Below are positions 1 to 11,404 of a DNA stretch of 54,161 nt, piece after piece; position 1 is the first letter of the stretch, and every line of letters begins with the position of its first letter. The position numbers and the translations under genes are program-made. Under the pieces are notes generated by a model, which saw only the letters and a program-made list of their open reading frames with translations, did no database searches and was not told where the DNA came from. This DNA comes from Exophiala sp. HKRS030 (taxonomy: Eukaryota; Ascomycota; Eurotiomycetes; Chaetothyriales; Herpotrichiellaceae). The DNA lies in the NCBI GenBank assembly GCA_023897205.1, contig JAHWDD010000035.1, positions 1 to 54,161 of the forward strand, read 5' to 3'.

Positions 1-2
1 GT

Positions 3-837
3 CTCCTTGAGCGCGGTCATGAGCACGAAATAGCTTCATTTGAGAAAGATCTTCGAGATGGCGTCCATACGCTCGAGCGGACGAAACATTGGTGGTCAAG
101 CTCTAAAGCCAGCGTCTCTGCGAACATAAGTGGCAGTGTGGTGTATGCCAGAGGGTTGACTGATTTGGTTCTGCGCAAAACTCACCTTTGCCATCGCGAC
201 CTGCCAGAGACCCTACAGCTCGATTACATCCGGTTGCTGAAATGGAGAGCTCGTGCTTTTCACATGATAGCTACATCATCCGTTCTTCTCACCACGAATC
301 CGACTAAGGCGCAACCGAGAGTCACTGTGGGCCAAAGACGCAGAACGGTTGATGTCGTTAGACCTTCTCAGTACCGATGTTTCCCGCGTCATCTCATTAA
401 TCGAGTCATCTCACATAATGCCAGAGACCATCAAGGAGGGTTTGCCCAACTTTGTGGGTCGAGTCCTGCCTCCTGCTATTGCTACGGCCAAGAATGCAGA
501 TACCGCTGAGCGAGATCGCCAAGATGCCGTTCATAGCCAGTCTGACTATCATCCTTCGGAAGACGAGCCGACGATTGCTGGAGACGTTTTCACGGAACAG
601 ATCGCCAGCTTCTTGCTAAAATCACTGCGCGAACACGTTTTCGCGAGGCTGTCTGCCATCGGGACTGCGGAGCGAGTTCGAACCACCACAAGTGCTGCGG
701 AAGTACTTGCCAGAGCGGGCATGCCAGAGTTTTTGGAAGAGGTCAATCTTCTCATCGATGCGCTTGACAGGATTCGCTCCGTCGATCTTAAAGCTCATGG
801 CAAATGGTACGATCAGGTCGCTGCCGAAGTTTCATGA
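3..837 (+). pseudogene. Possible TCP11/Sok1-family fragment, frameshifted and cut by window edge
   Basis: Two reading frames join into one protein-like segment. The first is open from base 3 and includes LPETLQLDYIRLLKWRA. The second is open from about 268 to the stop at 837 and includes RRNRESLWAKDAERL and ends near HGKWYDQVAAEVS. The PET-x-LD motif followed by a helical stretch resembles the T-complex 11 (TCP11/Sok1) family, which in fungi is linked to cAMP/PKA signalling. I recognise this only weakly. The switch falls near 290-305, and no intron of reasonable size with matching phase fits, so a one-base frameshift (mutation or assembly error) is likely. The 5' end lies outside the window. 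Confidence 0.4.
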
Positions 838-2523
838 TTGATGACTGCGTTGAATTGTTAGTGATGCAAAATGAGACAGGTTGTGGTTACTACTGGCGCT
901 TGTTTGAGCAGTTATCGTCTGCTGCGGGACGGTGTATTGAGGGCCCTGTTCGTGTTCGTGACTGTTCTGCATCCCTGGACTTCGTATGTCTCATGAGATT
1001 TGCGCATACTGTGTACACAGATACGCGACCACCCTGATGACGGGGTTTGATTGACGGGGTTTGATTGACGACGTTGATAATATGACGAACTGATACATCC
1101 AAGCATGACTTGCAATACTATATACTCCGCACTTTGTACTTTGTGACTCTTGTTGATCTCATATTTTTCTTTCGAAGCAGTTTCTGCCCAGAGCTTGTTA
1201 TCTTTCGCCGTCGAAGACTGTGATTAATTGATATGATGATGCCCGCTACGAAAAAAGCACGAAGCAGTCATGGTCATCACAACGCCCGCTCGGGTCCTGG
1301 AGAAATCGTTCACTTTCAGTCCAATCCACATACAGTACTCCGTACCCGTTACTCGGTATAGTACTCCGTACTCCGTATTGTAGAGGGGTTTGGCAGCCGC
1401 TTTCCCGCCTGCAATCATACCCATCACGAGCAGCTCAGCCTGCTCTCGAAGAGTGGCCCACTCTGTTCGCGTAGCCCTTCATTCCGCTCATGCTCATGCA
1501 TGGGTCAAAAAAATCCTCTCACGTCGTGCGCTTCCCAGTCACAATTCAGTGCAGAGCAGTTGCTTCGCCTTCTCGGGTTGTGTAGTCGTCGTAGTCACTA
1601 TCTCTGAACATTCGCGCTCTATGGCTGCTTATTTCTCGGCTGCACTCCCGCGCAATGAAAACGACCCCCTCCGTATTGAGCACATGTCGAGCTTTGCTGC
1701 GTCTAGGTTCAAAGGATGCTGACTGGACCATGCTGTTATGGATTCTCAGATGAGTCTATTGGACGAATTCGTCTTCTACCTGGGATGTGGCTGAGATTAG
1801 ACAGACTTCATCATGCACTTTTCGCACCTCGGAGGGCGGGGGTCACGGAGTCGCTACGTGTGAGTGAATCATTGGAAGCATGCCAGCTGGTCCGGCAAGA
1901 GTGTGATCAGTTTTCCACAATTTACCACAGTCCCGCAAAGTCTGTCGTCATGCACCATGACTATTCGCTCCATAGCCAGCTTTCTATCCTATGATTCATT
2001 CATTCGATTTCTTCACCGGTTAGCCAACTCATCGGAACCAGCACTGATATGATGCATGATTATGGATGTCACGCCAGTCTTGTCCTGTCATGGCGTCTTC
2101 CGGTCAGCGTAAAATTATCCCAATCCCGCCAGTAGGATCAGCCAGAGCGTGCGGGGCTAGCAAGAAATCATCCATGAAGAAAATCGCGAGAGGATAAAAG
2201 GAATAGGTTAATGCTTTCAAGCCATAGCTACTTATTCAATGATTCCTCAAGCTACGGCAAGCGAATGCATCGTGAAGGAAATCAAAATCTTGGTAACTTG
2301 TTGCAGCAGGCAGGACATTCCCGTTCCCTGCTCTAGTTCCTGGCTTTCAGCTCGATTGCCTTTCACTCATCTTCACAAATACCTTCCGCACAAAGCTAAT
2401 TCGATACCAATGTCGTGTTCTTGTTCCATCTGTGAGGTGTTCAACAACACAAGTGATGATCTCCGAGCGGTACGGCCTCCACCGATGAAAATCATAATAC
2501 TGGTTCCCCTAACCTGGCTTCGA
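838..2523. other. Intergenic, no gene supported
   Basis: Only short overlapping frames without recognisable motifs are present. The stretch 1335-1380 contains several copies of a TACTCCGTA-like word (gtactccgtactccgta and variants), a simple repeat common in fungal intergenic DNA. Nothing else is supported. Confidence 0.5.
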
Positions 2524-2526
2524 TAG

Positions 2527-2709
2527 GCTTCTCATCGAGACAAGCTCGAAGAAGGAAGGCAGAAGCTGCATAATTACTATGGAGACAACGAGGAGATGAC
2601 AGATGAGCAAGAAAACCAAGTATACGAGAATCTCATCAAGCTGGCAAAAGAAAATGGCCTACATGATCTGAGGAAAACGCTACAAGAGCTCTACCATAGT
2701 TGTGATTGA
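2527..2709 (+). pseudogene. C-terminal exon or relic of an unknown helical protein
   Basis: From an acceptor-like TAG at 2524-2526, preceded by a CCTAAC branch-like word, a 60-codon frame runs to a TGA at 2707-2709. It encodes a charged helical tail (MTDEQENQVYENL, then KENGLHDLRKTLQEL). The composition looks coding, but I do not recognise the family. No convincing upstream exon was found; a frame at 2239-2526 is open but shows no conserved features. It may be the last exon of a small gene or a relic. Confidence 0.3.
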
Positions 2710-3519
2710 GCCAACGGATCTACAACCAGGGGAAAAAGGCGCTGTTCATCAACAAAGTCCAGTCAAGTCCATCTGTCTGCTGTGGAGAATAACTCTATCT
2801 GTAGCACCTGAGTGCTCAACTGACGTTCTCCTCGGTGCTAAAGCTTGAACAATCAGGAGCTGGGAGAAGCATAAATTCATGATATAGAGTCGCAGATACA
2901 TTTACTCTCTGTCGACTGACACTTTCATTTATTGAGAAGTTTCCATCGTGGGACTCACTCGCCGGATTCAGAGTGAGGCTCCGGGATAATGGGAACCCTT
3001 TACGCGTAAAGACTATTCTGTGTCAGCCAGACAACCCGGGACGTAATTGGAAGGATACTGTTATCGAACTTCGAGAGCCAATCCATTCCTAGGCAGCAAT
3101 ACCGACTGGAGAATACGGCGCGTACTGTAAACAGTGAAAGAACTATGTCCATATAAATAGGTCGTGAAGCGGAGCTTCGCCCCGGAGTTTCGTCCTACGA
3201 CCTGAAAATCCGGCAATGCCGTGGATAGGCCGTCATGACCCACCCTATGTCTGATCTTCCCGCAACAAGATGTCGGCAAAACGTAGCTTCTGTCATACTG
3301 TTTTTCGCGCATTTGGTCATGGGCATTGGCGATGCCGAACATAAAGGATAGGAGAGCTCGGTAGTGGGCGGTGCTCCAGACCAAACACACTTTGCCAAAT
3401 TACGTCCGTAGCGGGACATGACAGCTCAATGATCTTGACTTCAAGAATGTTTGCGGCAAATCTTGACATTTGTGCCCTGTATCGCTATGTAGCCTTCCGA
3501 CATATAAGAAATTTGTACC
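2710..3519. other. Intergenic
   Basis: Frames on the minus strand at 3061-3419 exist but show no recognisable motif and overlap each other. No supported gene. Confidence 0.4.
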
Positions 3520-5729
3520 TCACTGCTGCTTCATCCCACCATGCCGGTAGCAATATGGTGCTCCCCATGGCCTGCCCTTCGCATTAAACCTGGAATCCCC
3601 CATTCGCTCTACCTGGTAGTCCTCTGTCTGGGCGTCGGTGCCCACGGTGGACGTGAACTTAGGAGGGACTGCCGACTCCACGGGGGTCGTGGAATATGAG
3701 TTTACACCGTTCTGGTACGGTGGTGCCGCCGTCTCAGGGGCGTTGATGACCACTTCTTTTACTCCCCTTATAGCTGCCACAATTCTCTGAGCCTCGGCGA
3801 AATCTTTGATCATGTCCCCTCGCCATGTAACATGTCCATCGGGTCGTACCAAGACAAGTCGTCGTCCCCAGACGCTGTAGGCATGATCTTCACCGGCGAG
3901 TCTCACAAGCTTAATCGGCGTCCAGCCAAGCTCAGCGGCCTTCAAAAGGAGATCCGATCCGTAGTCTGCACCGTCAGAGAACTCGACAAGCGAGAAATAC
4001 TTGCCGTAGTGGTCAAAAATGGGTGTTCCATCTCCCAGGTACATATGAGGCGCTCGACTGCCGGGATAAGTGCTGGGGATATACGCTGACGGGGAAAACT
4101 TCGGAGGCTGCGAGTCTTCTGTAAAAATGGCATGAGACTGGTACCGATATCCCATCTCGATCCCTAGATCGATGTTCTCGCCGTTGTGCTTCTGATAGTG
4201 CTCATGAAGCGCACGTCTGAGCTTTCGCCCCTCCTCAGAGTCCTCATCTAGTGCTCCCGCCCGGCCCTGAAGAATCTGGGCGACGTCCATGTGCACTTTC
4301 ATGTGAACGCCTGAGTGCTCAATACTATCCACAGCGACTGGTCGACGTTCACTTTCGTAAGAATCCATCAGCTGTGGCTCTGCAAAGCCGGCAATTACGG
4401 CGGCTAGCTTCTATCGCAGGTGGAAGGCGTCGGCGATTCCCATGTTCATACCCTGAACTTGTTAGCCTAGTTGTACTTTATGTGAATCAAAGGTGTAAAG
4501 ACTTACCGTAGCCGCCAGTGGGGATGTTCTGATGAGCTGCATCTCCGGCGAGGAGAATGCGACCATTAGAAGAAGAATAACTCTGAGCAATCGCGATACG
4601 AGGTCTGTACGTCGATCTGACCAAAACCCTGTCAATTTTCACTGGATACCTCCCGTGCAATCCTCCAAGGGAAGTCTCGACAGCCTCTTGAGAGCTAATG
4701 GAGTCTGAATCCTTCTCAAGAGGCAAGAAAAGGTGAGTGGTCCACGTGTCGACTTCGTTCTGAGCAATCGCCGCCCCAGTGAGTCCTTCATTTCCGACGA
4801 AGAATAAGTGCCAAAAGCGACCTTGTGCATGGAGCCGTGATAAGTCTCTTGACTTGAAATGGACAAGGAGCACATATGCGGGACTGTGAAGAAGCTCGGT
4901 CAGGGATACTGTACTGTGAAAAGGATCAAAGATCCGCTACTCACATTGGGCCTCCGTGCAGAGGAATTCCCAGTGACCGGCGTACCATACTCGAGCCGCC
5001 ATCACAGCCAACGGCATAATGTGATAGAATGATCTTTTTCAGCCCTGTCTTTTGATCTGTCACAGTAACCCGTGCGCCATTTTCGACCTCTTGCAGATCT
5101 TCCACCCGGTGGTTGAACCGGGCATCGATCAGAGGGCTCTCGTCACAACGGCCTTTCAGCCATTGCTCGAAGATTGCTTGTGAAATGCGTTGCCAAGGTT
5201 CAAGCGGCATGGTTCCGTCATTTTTATCAGCAATTCGAATGCGGTACTCGTTTACGCTAGGGTGGAACCAATTCGTGATTGATTCCGGGCGGCTGAGTCC
5301 GGTCGAAATGCGAACATTGTAGGGAATGTGGGCGGCCACGCCTTGTACAAGCGGTGTTAGCTTCAGGGATGAATGGCGGAGATAGGAGTCAACAGACCTT
5401 GCTCGCGCAGGCCTTGTACAAGACCTAACTTTCGGAAGATTTCCATCGACCGCACATTGGTAAGATCCATTTTTGGCCACCTAGTATATCAATGTTGGCT
5501 TCAGTCTTCCTCTCAACACCTGAGGCGAGTGTTTACCTTGTGGTTGTCTCGTTTCTTTCCAGTATTACTGATTTGACGCCGTAATATGTTAGAGTCATCG
5601 CAAGACATAGCCCGACGGTCCCCCTCCTATAACAAGGACACAGTTCTCTGGCAATATCTCTGCTTCTGGAAGATTTCCTGTTTCTGTGGCCGGTGGATCT
5701 TGGCCCATGGAGGACTTTGACGCTGTCAT
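3520..5729 (-). pseudogene. FAD-dependent aromatic monooxygenase (phenol-hydroxylase type), inactivated
   Basis: Five exons can be joined: 5729-5537, 5480-5398, 5341-4945, 4883-4507 and 4452-3520, about 660 residues, the usual family size. The Rossmann motif VLVIGGGPSG near the N-terminus binds FAD. PKMDLTN follows the first intron, and the second FAD-binding motif RILLAGDAAHQ lies mid-protein, followed by GMNMGIADAFHL and a thioredoxin-like C-terminal part. Such enzymes hydroxylate phenolic rings with NADPH and O2. Three lesions are visible: a one-base deletion just after GGGPSG (about 5613), one extra base at the acceptor near 4452, and TGG to TAG at 4411-4413 where the family has W in a WKLAAV motif. 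The first two could be sequence errors; the nonsense codon is harder to dismiss. I call it a recent pseudogene. Confidence 0.8.
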
Positions 5730-5853
5730 GTTGATAGCCTGAATCGATAACCTCTTTGACAGGTGATTGTTGGGCGAACTCGTGGTTAGGTGGAGGGCCA
5801 AAGTTGCAATGGATGATACGGAAAAGTGGTACACTAGCGTCAGGCGAAAGCAA

Positions 5854-6262
5854 GTTCAGATGAGAGTAGTCACAAGTCCATCAGCTTGAGATCGGTTTCT
5901 TGCGGTTCTTAGCCCTAGTAAAGACAGGAACCCTCATCCTCCGTTTCCGCCATATGCCTCACAAGAATTTCGTGACACGAACCGGCCTCTCGTGCCGTTG
6001 AGCAAGACATGCCATGGGTATTCGCTCCGTCGGCCAAACTTTGTGCCCTTTCGGTTGCGCAAACTCCAGATCGGCCTAAACCATTTTCAATCGGAGTGAT
6101 AAAGTTTCACACCGCTTCTGGCAGCGTCGGAGGCTTTGATCAGTCTCAGCGAAAACGACACTGAGCATCAACATGTTCAAGATTTAGAGTATGAATTCCA
6201 TGTTCATTTCCATGTTGATTCCCATGTTCATTTCCATGTTGACTTTTAGGTGGGCACCTATA
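5854..6262. repeat. Intergenic with a short tandem duplication
   Basis: No gene is seen. Near 6188-6247 a unit of about 24 bases, ccatgttcatttccatgttg, occurs twice in tandem with a one-base variant between copies. This is simple local duplication. Confidence 0.6.
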
Positions 6263-6679
6263 TTATTCCACCTTGTAGATTCTGTACGAAACAGTGGAGA
6301 CACTTGAGCCATCATCCTTCCGGGACAATGTTAGCTTGCCACATGCGAGAAATACCGCATCGTTGACCCAAGCCCACCTCTCACTCCTGCTGTGAATCCT
6401 GGGCGTGATAAAATAGTAGCCGCCCCCCCATTCGGTGCCTGCACCAGTTTCACCTCTCGCTGCGATCACATTCTCAATCTGCTGCGTAATCTTGATCTTC
6501 CCGTAGTACTCAAGATCTAGGTTCTCCTTTCCATCTTCCGAGACGGCGGAGACTCGAGCATTAATGCCCATCACGTCAGATGGGCCCCTGGTCTGCCAGT
6601 CCGATCCTGTCACTACATCGAAGACTTTTTCACCATTCGGTAGGTTAATGTGGCCATCAAATGCTGGGACAATGCGCAT
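6263..6679 (-). CDS. DUF3237 family protein
   Basis: The frame matches the small beta-barrel DUF3237 family: an N-terminal strand pair with NLPNGEKVFDV, the signature GSDWQ, a DARY-like segment (here NARVSA), a long loop ending GGGYYFITPRIHS, and a final W-x-ND-x-VFLACG-like strand. The molecular function is unknown. Members often sit beside aromatic-degradation genes, and here the neighbour is an FAD monooxygenase relic. The frame stays open upstream of the first Met (GEPWNDTLL), so the true start is probably upstream, possibly behind an intron at about 6707-6751; I could not phase that exon cleanly. The stop is at 6263. Confidence 0.65.
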   Translation of the reverse strand: MRIVPAFDGHINLPNGEKVFDVVTGSDWQTRGPSDVMGINARVSAVSEDGKENLDLEYYGKIKITQQIENVIAARGETGAGTEWGGGYYFITPRIHSRSERWAWVNDAVFLACGKLTLSRKDDGSSVSTVSYRIYKVE

Positions 6680-6957
6680 CAGTAAAGTGTCATTCCAAGG
6701 CTCGCCCTGTAGCGGTAACCAGGAACAGAGATTGGAGAATTTATACCGTGAGCCACACAGACATTAGCCATCTGGCTTGTCCTGGTGGTGATGAACGTGG
6801 CACTGTTGGTGTTGGTTGGTCTAGGTAAAGTGTGATCGGATGAACTTTCGATCAACGATGATTGGGTCTTTTAGACTGGATAGCGAGGCTGGTCGGTTAC
6901 CCAACGTATATGTAGCAGACAGATAGTAGTCACCACCCGGGGGAGTCAAGGTAGATT
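6680..6957. other. Upstream region of the DUF3237 gene
   Basis: This probably holds the missing 5' exon and the promoter of the DUF3237 gene. A candidate start MANVCVAHG lies near 6768-6742 on the minus strand, but its splice phase does not match. Nothing else is seen. Confidence 0.3.
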
Positions 6958-7612
6958 AAGTAGTAGTTGCAGCTGGAGATTCCTCGACCCTTTTCTTCGC
7001 ACCTTCACCCAATCTCTCCGCTACTTCTCTCGTTGCATCCGGCAATTGGCCCAAATTCTTCAATTTGCCGCAGAGCCAAACGCGGAACCCATCAAACGGT
7101 GTCCCCTCATCATGCGACGGCTCACAAACGAAAATGAAAGAGATCAGCGTGAAAACAATCAATGTGTGCTGCTCCAATTTAACACCCTTATTCCAGCCCG
7201 GTCTCGCGTACTCCAACTTCGCCCGCCTTCGGTGTGTCTTCTCGTAGAGGCACTTCTATTTGGAATGTAGTGTGGTGAAATCAGGGGGCCACTGCTCTCG
7301 AGCCCGGTAGGGGTTGTTGTGGATGTGGAAGGGGGCGGGTTGATATGCTGGTTGAGGACGCCAGCCAAAGAGGGATTGGACGGCCGTCCAAGGTGTTAGA
7401 CGACCGCCGGGACCGACGATTTCGGAGGGTGATGGTCGGCGTAGCTTGGTCTTGAGCCTGGAAGAGATGAGGTAGAGGCGGTGTTGGACTGATGGGTGTT
7501 CGTGAGCGGTGGGGCGAGTAAAGTTGTCTGGGGAGAATTGGGATGTATCGGAGGCCTGTCGAATGGAAATGAGTGTTGGATGCCGTTGAACAGGACGGCC
7601 CCAGTGATTCAT
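6956..7612 (-). pseudogene. Conserved fungal hypothetical membrane protein with one in-frame stop
   Basis: From ATG at 7612 a single frame runs to 6956, interrupted only by TAG at 7256-7258 between TTLHSK and KCLYEKTHRRRAKLEY. The first part has a proline-rich WTAVQSLFGWRPQPAYQPAP segment. The second has ARPGWNKGVKL, a hydrophobic span (LIVFTLISFIFV) and GTPFDGFRVW. This organisation recalls small conserved Pezizomycotina proteins of unknown function with one transmembrane segment. The TAG sits where a glutamine codon would be one C-to-T change away. There is no room for an intron, so it is a nonsense mutation or a sequence error. Confidence 0.55.
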
Positions 7613-7766
7613 GTATATTAGGGCCCTCGATACCTTAGGCCCTTCACCTCTTCCACTGTTGACAAGTCAAGCGCGTCTCAATGTTCTTGAGGCAGTGCAT
7701 CGTTTCTGAACCACTGACACCCTGTAGAAGTTTGTGCGGGCTTCGGCCCCCTGAGTTCGTACTGTA

Positions 7767-9313
7767 TCAGTTGCAGCACATTAAAGGCTCACAACCAGTC
7801 CCGCAAGCAATGCGACATACTGCATCGGCGCCCCGTCGAGCACGCAGACCTGGAGTCTCGTTCTGCGCTACAGGTACCCGGTCACCGCCCGTCCCATCCA
7901 CGAGTTCGGGCTGGAGTGTGACGGAGTGGATGCCATAGGCATGAAGACATTCGCCAATGCGTTCCGCCTGCGCCATAAAATGCGACAAGGAGGAGTCATT
8001 TGTTACGATGTGCGCTGAAGCAATGGCTTTGCTCTGATTGAGACGCCATGCGTGTAACTCGTGGACAGAGGCAACGCCAGGAATCTTAGAATGAAGTCAG
8101 TACTGGTTAGAAAAGCCTCGATTCATCTCCATACCGATTCTAGGTCGTGTCGGATGTCCTCCAAATTGACACCAAGCGGAACACTCTCTAATAGAATCGA
8201 TCCACTGTTCTTGACTGCCGAATATGTGTTAGCTATGTTTCGCGGAAATTTGGTTTGCATTTACCGAGAGGGACGGCGGAGGCCAGGATCATAAATGCGA
8301 TACCAGTGCTGACTCCTGGATCTGCATAAAATCTCCCTGGGTACTTTGCGAGCCAGATTACCAAGGCAGATATGATGACACCAACGTTGTTGATGGCATC
8401 TCCAATCACGTGGATGAGAACTCCAAGGACTCCGAGGTCGTGGTCATTTTTCTTCGGCCTGCTGATGCTCGGGTGACGGTGTCCGACGTGAGTTCCAGAA
8501 AGCTGCAAAAGATTAGAATAGCAACATGAGCTGAGTAAATCGAGGCATTTCTTACTCTTCTAACAGCATTCCTGTTATCATCTTCGAAGGCTCCTGTCGC
8601 TGGTGGCTCATGCTCATGCTCTGGAACAGGTCAGTGATTTCGTAGTCGATGGAGGACGTCGAGCATACCGTGTAAGAACGAGGCGCTGATGATGTTCAGT
8701 GTTAGACCGATGCATCCGACGATGAGAACCAGCTTGGGATTTTCGACATCTAGAAAAGAAAGTAAGCCTGATTTTGTCGCCAGAGTGTCGCCGGAGAGCC
8801 TGAGACGAACGTTGTAGTGCGACGAATCGCTCAATGGACTGAAGCAAGATACTGACGCCAAGCGCTAAGAGGAAAACGCCATTGAAGAAGGCGCCCAGCA
8901 GCTGCGAGCGCTGCCAGCCGAACGCAAGGTTGCGGGGGGTCTGAGGCTGTTCGGAAACCTGGGTTACACTTTCTCAGCGGTTCGGAAGCAGTGCCCGAGG
9001 ATGGGAGGTATACCTTAACCGCCACAAGTGCGACTATGAATCCAATCAAATCGTTCATCTGTCAAGAAGTCAGCCAATTTTTAGAGGCGAGCGTCCGCGT
9101 GATTGTATCAAACATAATGGAAGGCATCGGCCACAAGAGCAAGCGAGCGGGTCTTGAATCCAACTGTTCGTAGAGCACATGGTTATTTGATGTTACGAAT
9201 CTCTCGCGATGTTTGCAGGAGCGCCTACTCGAGAGTTCTGCGACAAAGAAGCTGAATGAGATGACAATAATGGCCATCAGACGTTGAGATCGAGTGAGCT
9301 TGTGGAAAGCCAT
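7767..9313 (-). CDS. CDF1: Zrc1/Cot1-type zinc (cadmium/cobalt) transporter, intact
   Basis: Nine exons join without lesion: 9313-9229, 9163-9114, 9058-9014, 8958-8811, 8749-8669, 8620-8556, 8502-8265, 8214-8135 and 8084-7767, giving 369 residues. It is a cation diffusion facilitator that moves divalent metal into the vacuole or ER in exchange for protons. TM1 begins MAFHKLTRSQRL. TM2 carries the first metal site AFHYMND (H-x3-D) and TM5 the second, HVIGD (H-x3-D). The HD/HD pattern is that of Zn/Cd/Co transporters. The cytosolic loop after TM4 is His-rich (HEHEHE, HVGHRH). The C-terminal domain has IPGVASVHELHAW and YGIHSVTLQPE. An unusual Cys tail, CRIACGTGCEPLMCC, ends the protein. It is divergent from CDF2 over 449 bases. 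Confidence 0.93.
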
Positions 9314-9762
9314 TTTCAACAACAGTATCGCGTTGGAGCCTACTAGGAGATCGTGGTCTCTTCTCGAATGATAATGGTATGAGTAGATGTGAATGGGAGA
9401 ACAATGATATTGTCCACACCGATTTTTGTGCACGAAATCTTCTCACCTTCTCAAGCTGGGCGCCGATGCTAATTTGAATTTTGCCACCAGGTACTTTCCA
9501 CAGTAGCCAATGATGAACCACCGCCGTCCTTAGTCAGGGGCAGGTCGGATTGGTTAGCGTGGCATCAGGCACTCCGCCAAGGAAGTGATGAAATATGTTG
9601 TGGCTCGGCGCTGCATCTGTCTCCTTTCCCTCCCAAATTCTTCGGTAACAATCCCCCGAAACTCAATTCTTGCAATTGCCTATCAGACACTGTTAGGATT
9701 GGCGTCCTTTCTGAGCTGGTCTGCCTCATCAACAGGACCTCGCCATCAAGGCCCACCAAACA
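9314..9762. promoter_or_regulatory. Shared divergent promoter of CDF1 and CDF2
   Basis: The 449 bases between the two opposed start codons hold no gene. They must carry the regulatory sequences of both transporters, which fits co-induction by metal. I recognise no specific factor site. Confidence 0.55.
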
Positions 9763-11404
9763 ATGGCGTGGTCGAAATCGACTCGAATTACCGTCATGCT
9801 GGCCATTGACACCGCCTTCTTCTTCTTGGAAGTGGGTGTTGGAATGATCGTGGGCTCTCTCGCTCTCATGGCGGATGCTTTTCATATGGTGAGATGCGGT
9901 GTCGCTGTCGTGCCGAGAAGCTATGTCTTACTGACAGAGGCTTAGCTCAACGATATCATCTCCCTCCTTGTTGGCTTGTGGGCTGTGAAAGCTGCTAAGA
10001 GACCAACGCTCTGACAAATCTTCATTTGGGGTAATACTGAGGGGTACTCCGTGAACATTGCCGGTCTGTGCTGATCTCTGTATCTAGTGGCAAAGAGCAG
10101 AAATTCTCGGTGCCTTTTTCAATGCTGTATTCCTCATTGCCTTGTGTCTGTCCATCATACTCGAGGCGATCACTCGTCTTCTCGACCCGCCCAAGATTAG
10201 CAACCCTATACTCATCCTTGTCGTTGGCTCACTGGAACTCACCTCAAATGTTGCGGGTTTTTTCGTTCTAGGGCATTCGCATAGTGAAACAGAGCAGGAC
10301 GACCATGCCGACGAGGTCCGCATCGTGGAAGAAGGAGGTGGTGATGGCGTGCAACGTATAGACGTGCCAGGAACAGAATACGCAGGTACGCTGCGCAGCA
10401 CCCCGTCCCGAGCTGTTGACCATCATGCTCACAACCCTATAGGTCCTACATTAGTAGGTACACCTTCACCGATCCGAGACTTTCCATCGAGGAAGAAACC
10501 CATGGCTTCGAATCTACGACGACAAAGTCGTAGCGGAACCTGGCGCATCGTGGATGGAAGCGTTCATCCTGCAAGCTTCAGACAAGAGATTGTCAACCTC
10601 AGTAAAACGATAAAGAACAGGGCCGCAACCGCGACTGCAAGTGAGGAGCTCGAAGACGATGTCGCAGAAGAGCCCTCTGAAGCCCCTCTACTTGGGAAAA
10701 GCTCCAAGCCCAAACGCACTCGTGACCCATTCTATGGGACTAGAGGTGCTCCGCCTAAGCCTTCGCATCTCGGTCATAATCACAACAAGCTAAAACAGAT
10801 TACCAAAAGCGAGTCTGACATGGGCACCAGTGCGATGATCTTGCACGTCATTGGAGACGGTCTTGGCAATGCTGGTGTGATTGCATCGGCACTTATCATA
10901 TGGCTTACTCCATGGTCTGGCCGTTTCTATGCTGATCCTGCCGTCTCCCTGTTCATCGCAGTCATCATCTTGAAGACGACTATTCCTTTGACTTCGGCAA
11001 GCGCCAAGATACTGCTACAAGGCACACCGGATCATCTTGATATCAATGATATCAAAAATGATGTGCAGAAGATCCCGGGAATCCTCCATTTGTGGCAGTT
11101 GAGCGAGACCCAGCCAATTGCGTCTCTTCACGTTCAGCTCGATTTCTCCATCGAGCGCGGTGAGGTTGCTGAGAGATACATGACAGTAGTAAAGGCAATT
11201 CGGGAGTGTCTCCACGAATATGGCATCCACAGTGCTACTGTTCAGCCCGAGTTCTGCTTGGACCCTGAACACGACCATGCCGACCAGGTACACATATCGA
11301 CAAGCCTAGACGGTTCTGAAACACCGCTTCCGATCAGCGGTCTGGATGAAGATGCATGTCTTGTCGGGTGTGTAGATGACTGCAGGGAAAGTCCGTGCCT
11401 GTAA
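9763..11404 (+). CDS. CDF2: long Zrc1-type zinc transporter with one frameshift
   Basis: Exons 9763-9888, 9946-10030 and 10088-11404 encode about 508 residues if one extra base near 10008-10012 is discounted. As read, the frame hits TGA at 10012 between VKAAKRPT and SDKSSFGWQRAEILG. Family signatures are clear: first metal site HMLND, second HVIGD, ALMADAF and GRFYADPAVS. The cytosolic loop is very long (about 180 residues), charged, with few His. Compared with CDF1 and CDF3, the C-terminal domain lacks four residues (IPGILHLWQLSE against IPGVASVHELHAWRLN). The tail is Cys-rich: ACLVGCVDDCRESPC, recalling CDF1. It is probably a vacuolar Zn/Cd importer. The frameshift may be real inactivation or an assembly error, because the rest of the gene is clean. 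Confidence 0.85.

Noticed and set aside
549..1115. Minus-strand frames opposite the TCP11-like segment
   Set aside because: Antisense shadows of the plus-strand coding sequence or motif-free spacer.
1335..1380. Telomere or centromere repeat
   Set aside because: The TACTCCGTA words are few and degenerate; unlike TTAGGG telomere repeats.
3061..3419. Two overlapping minus-strand frames as a gene
   Set aside because: No conserved motif, frames compete, and no plausible splice structure.
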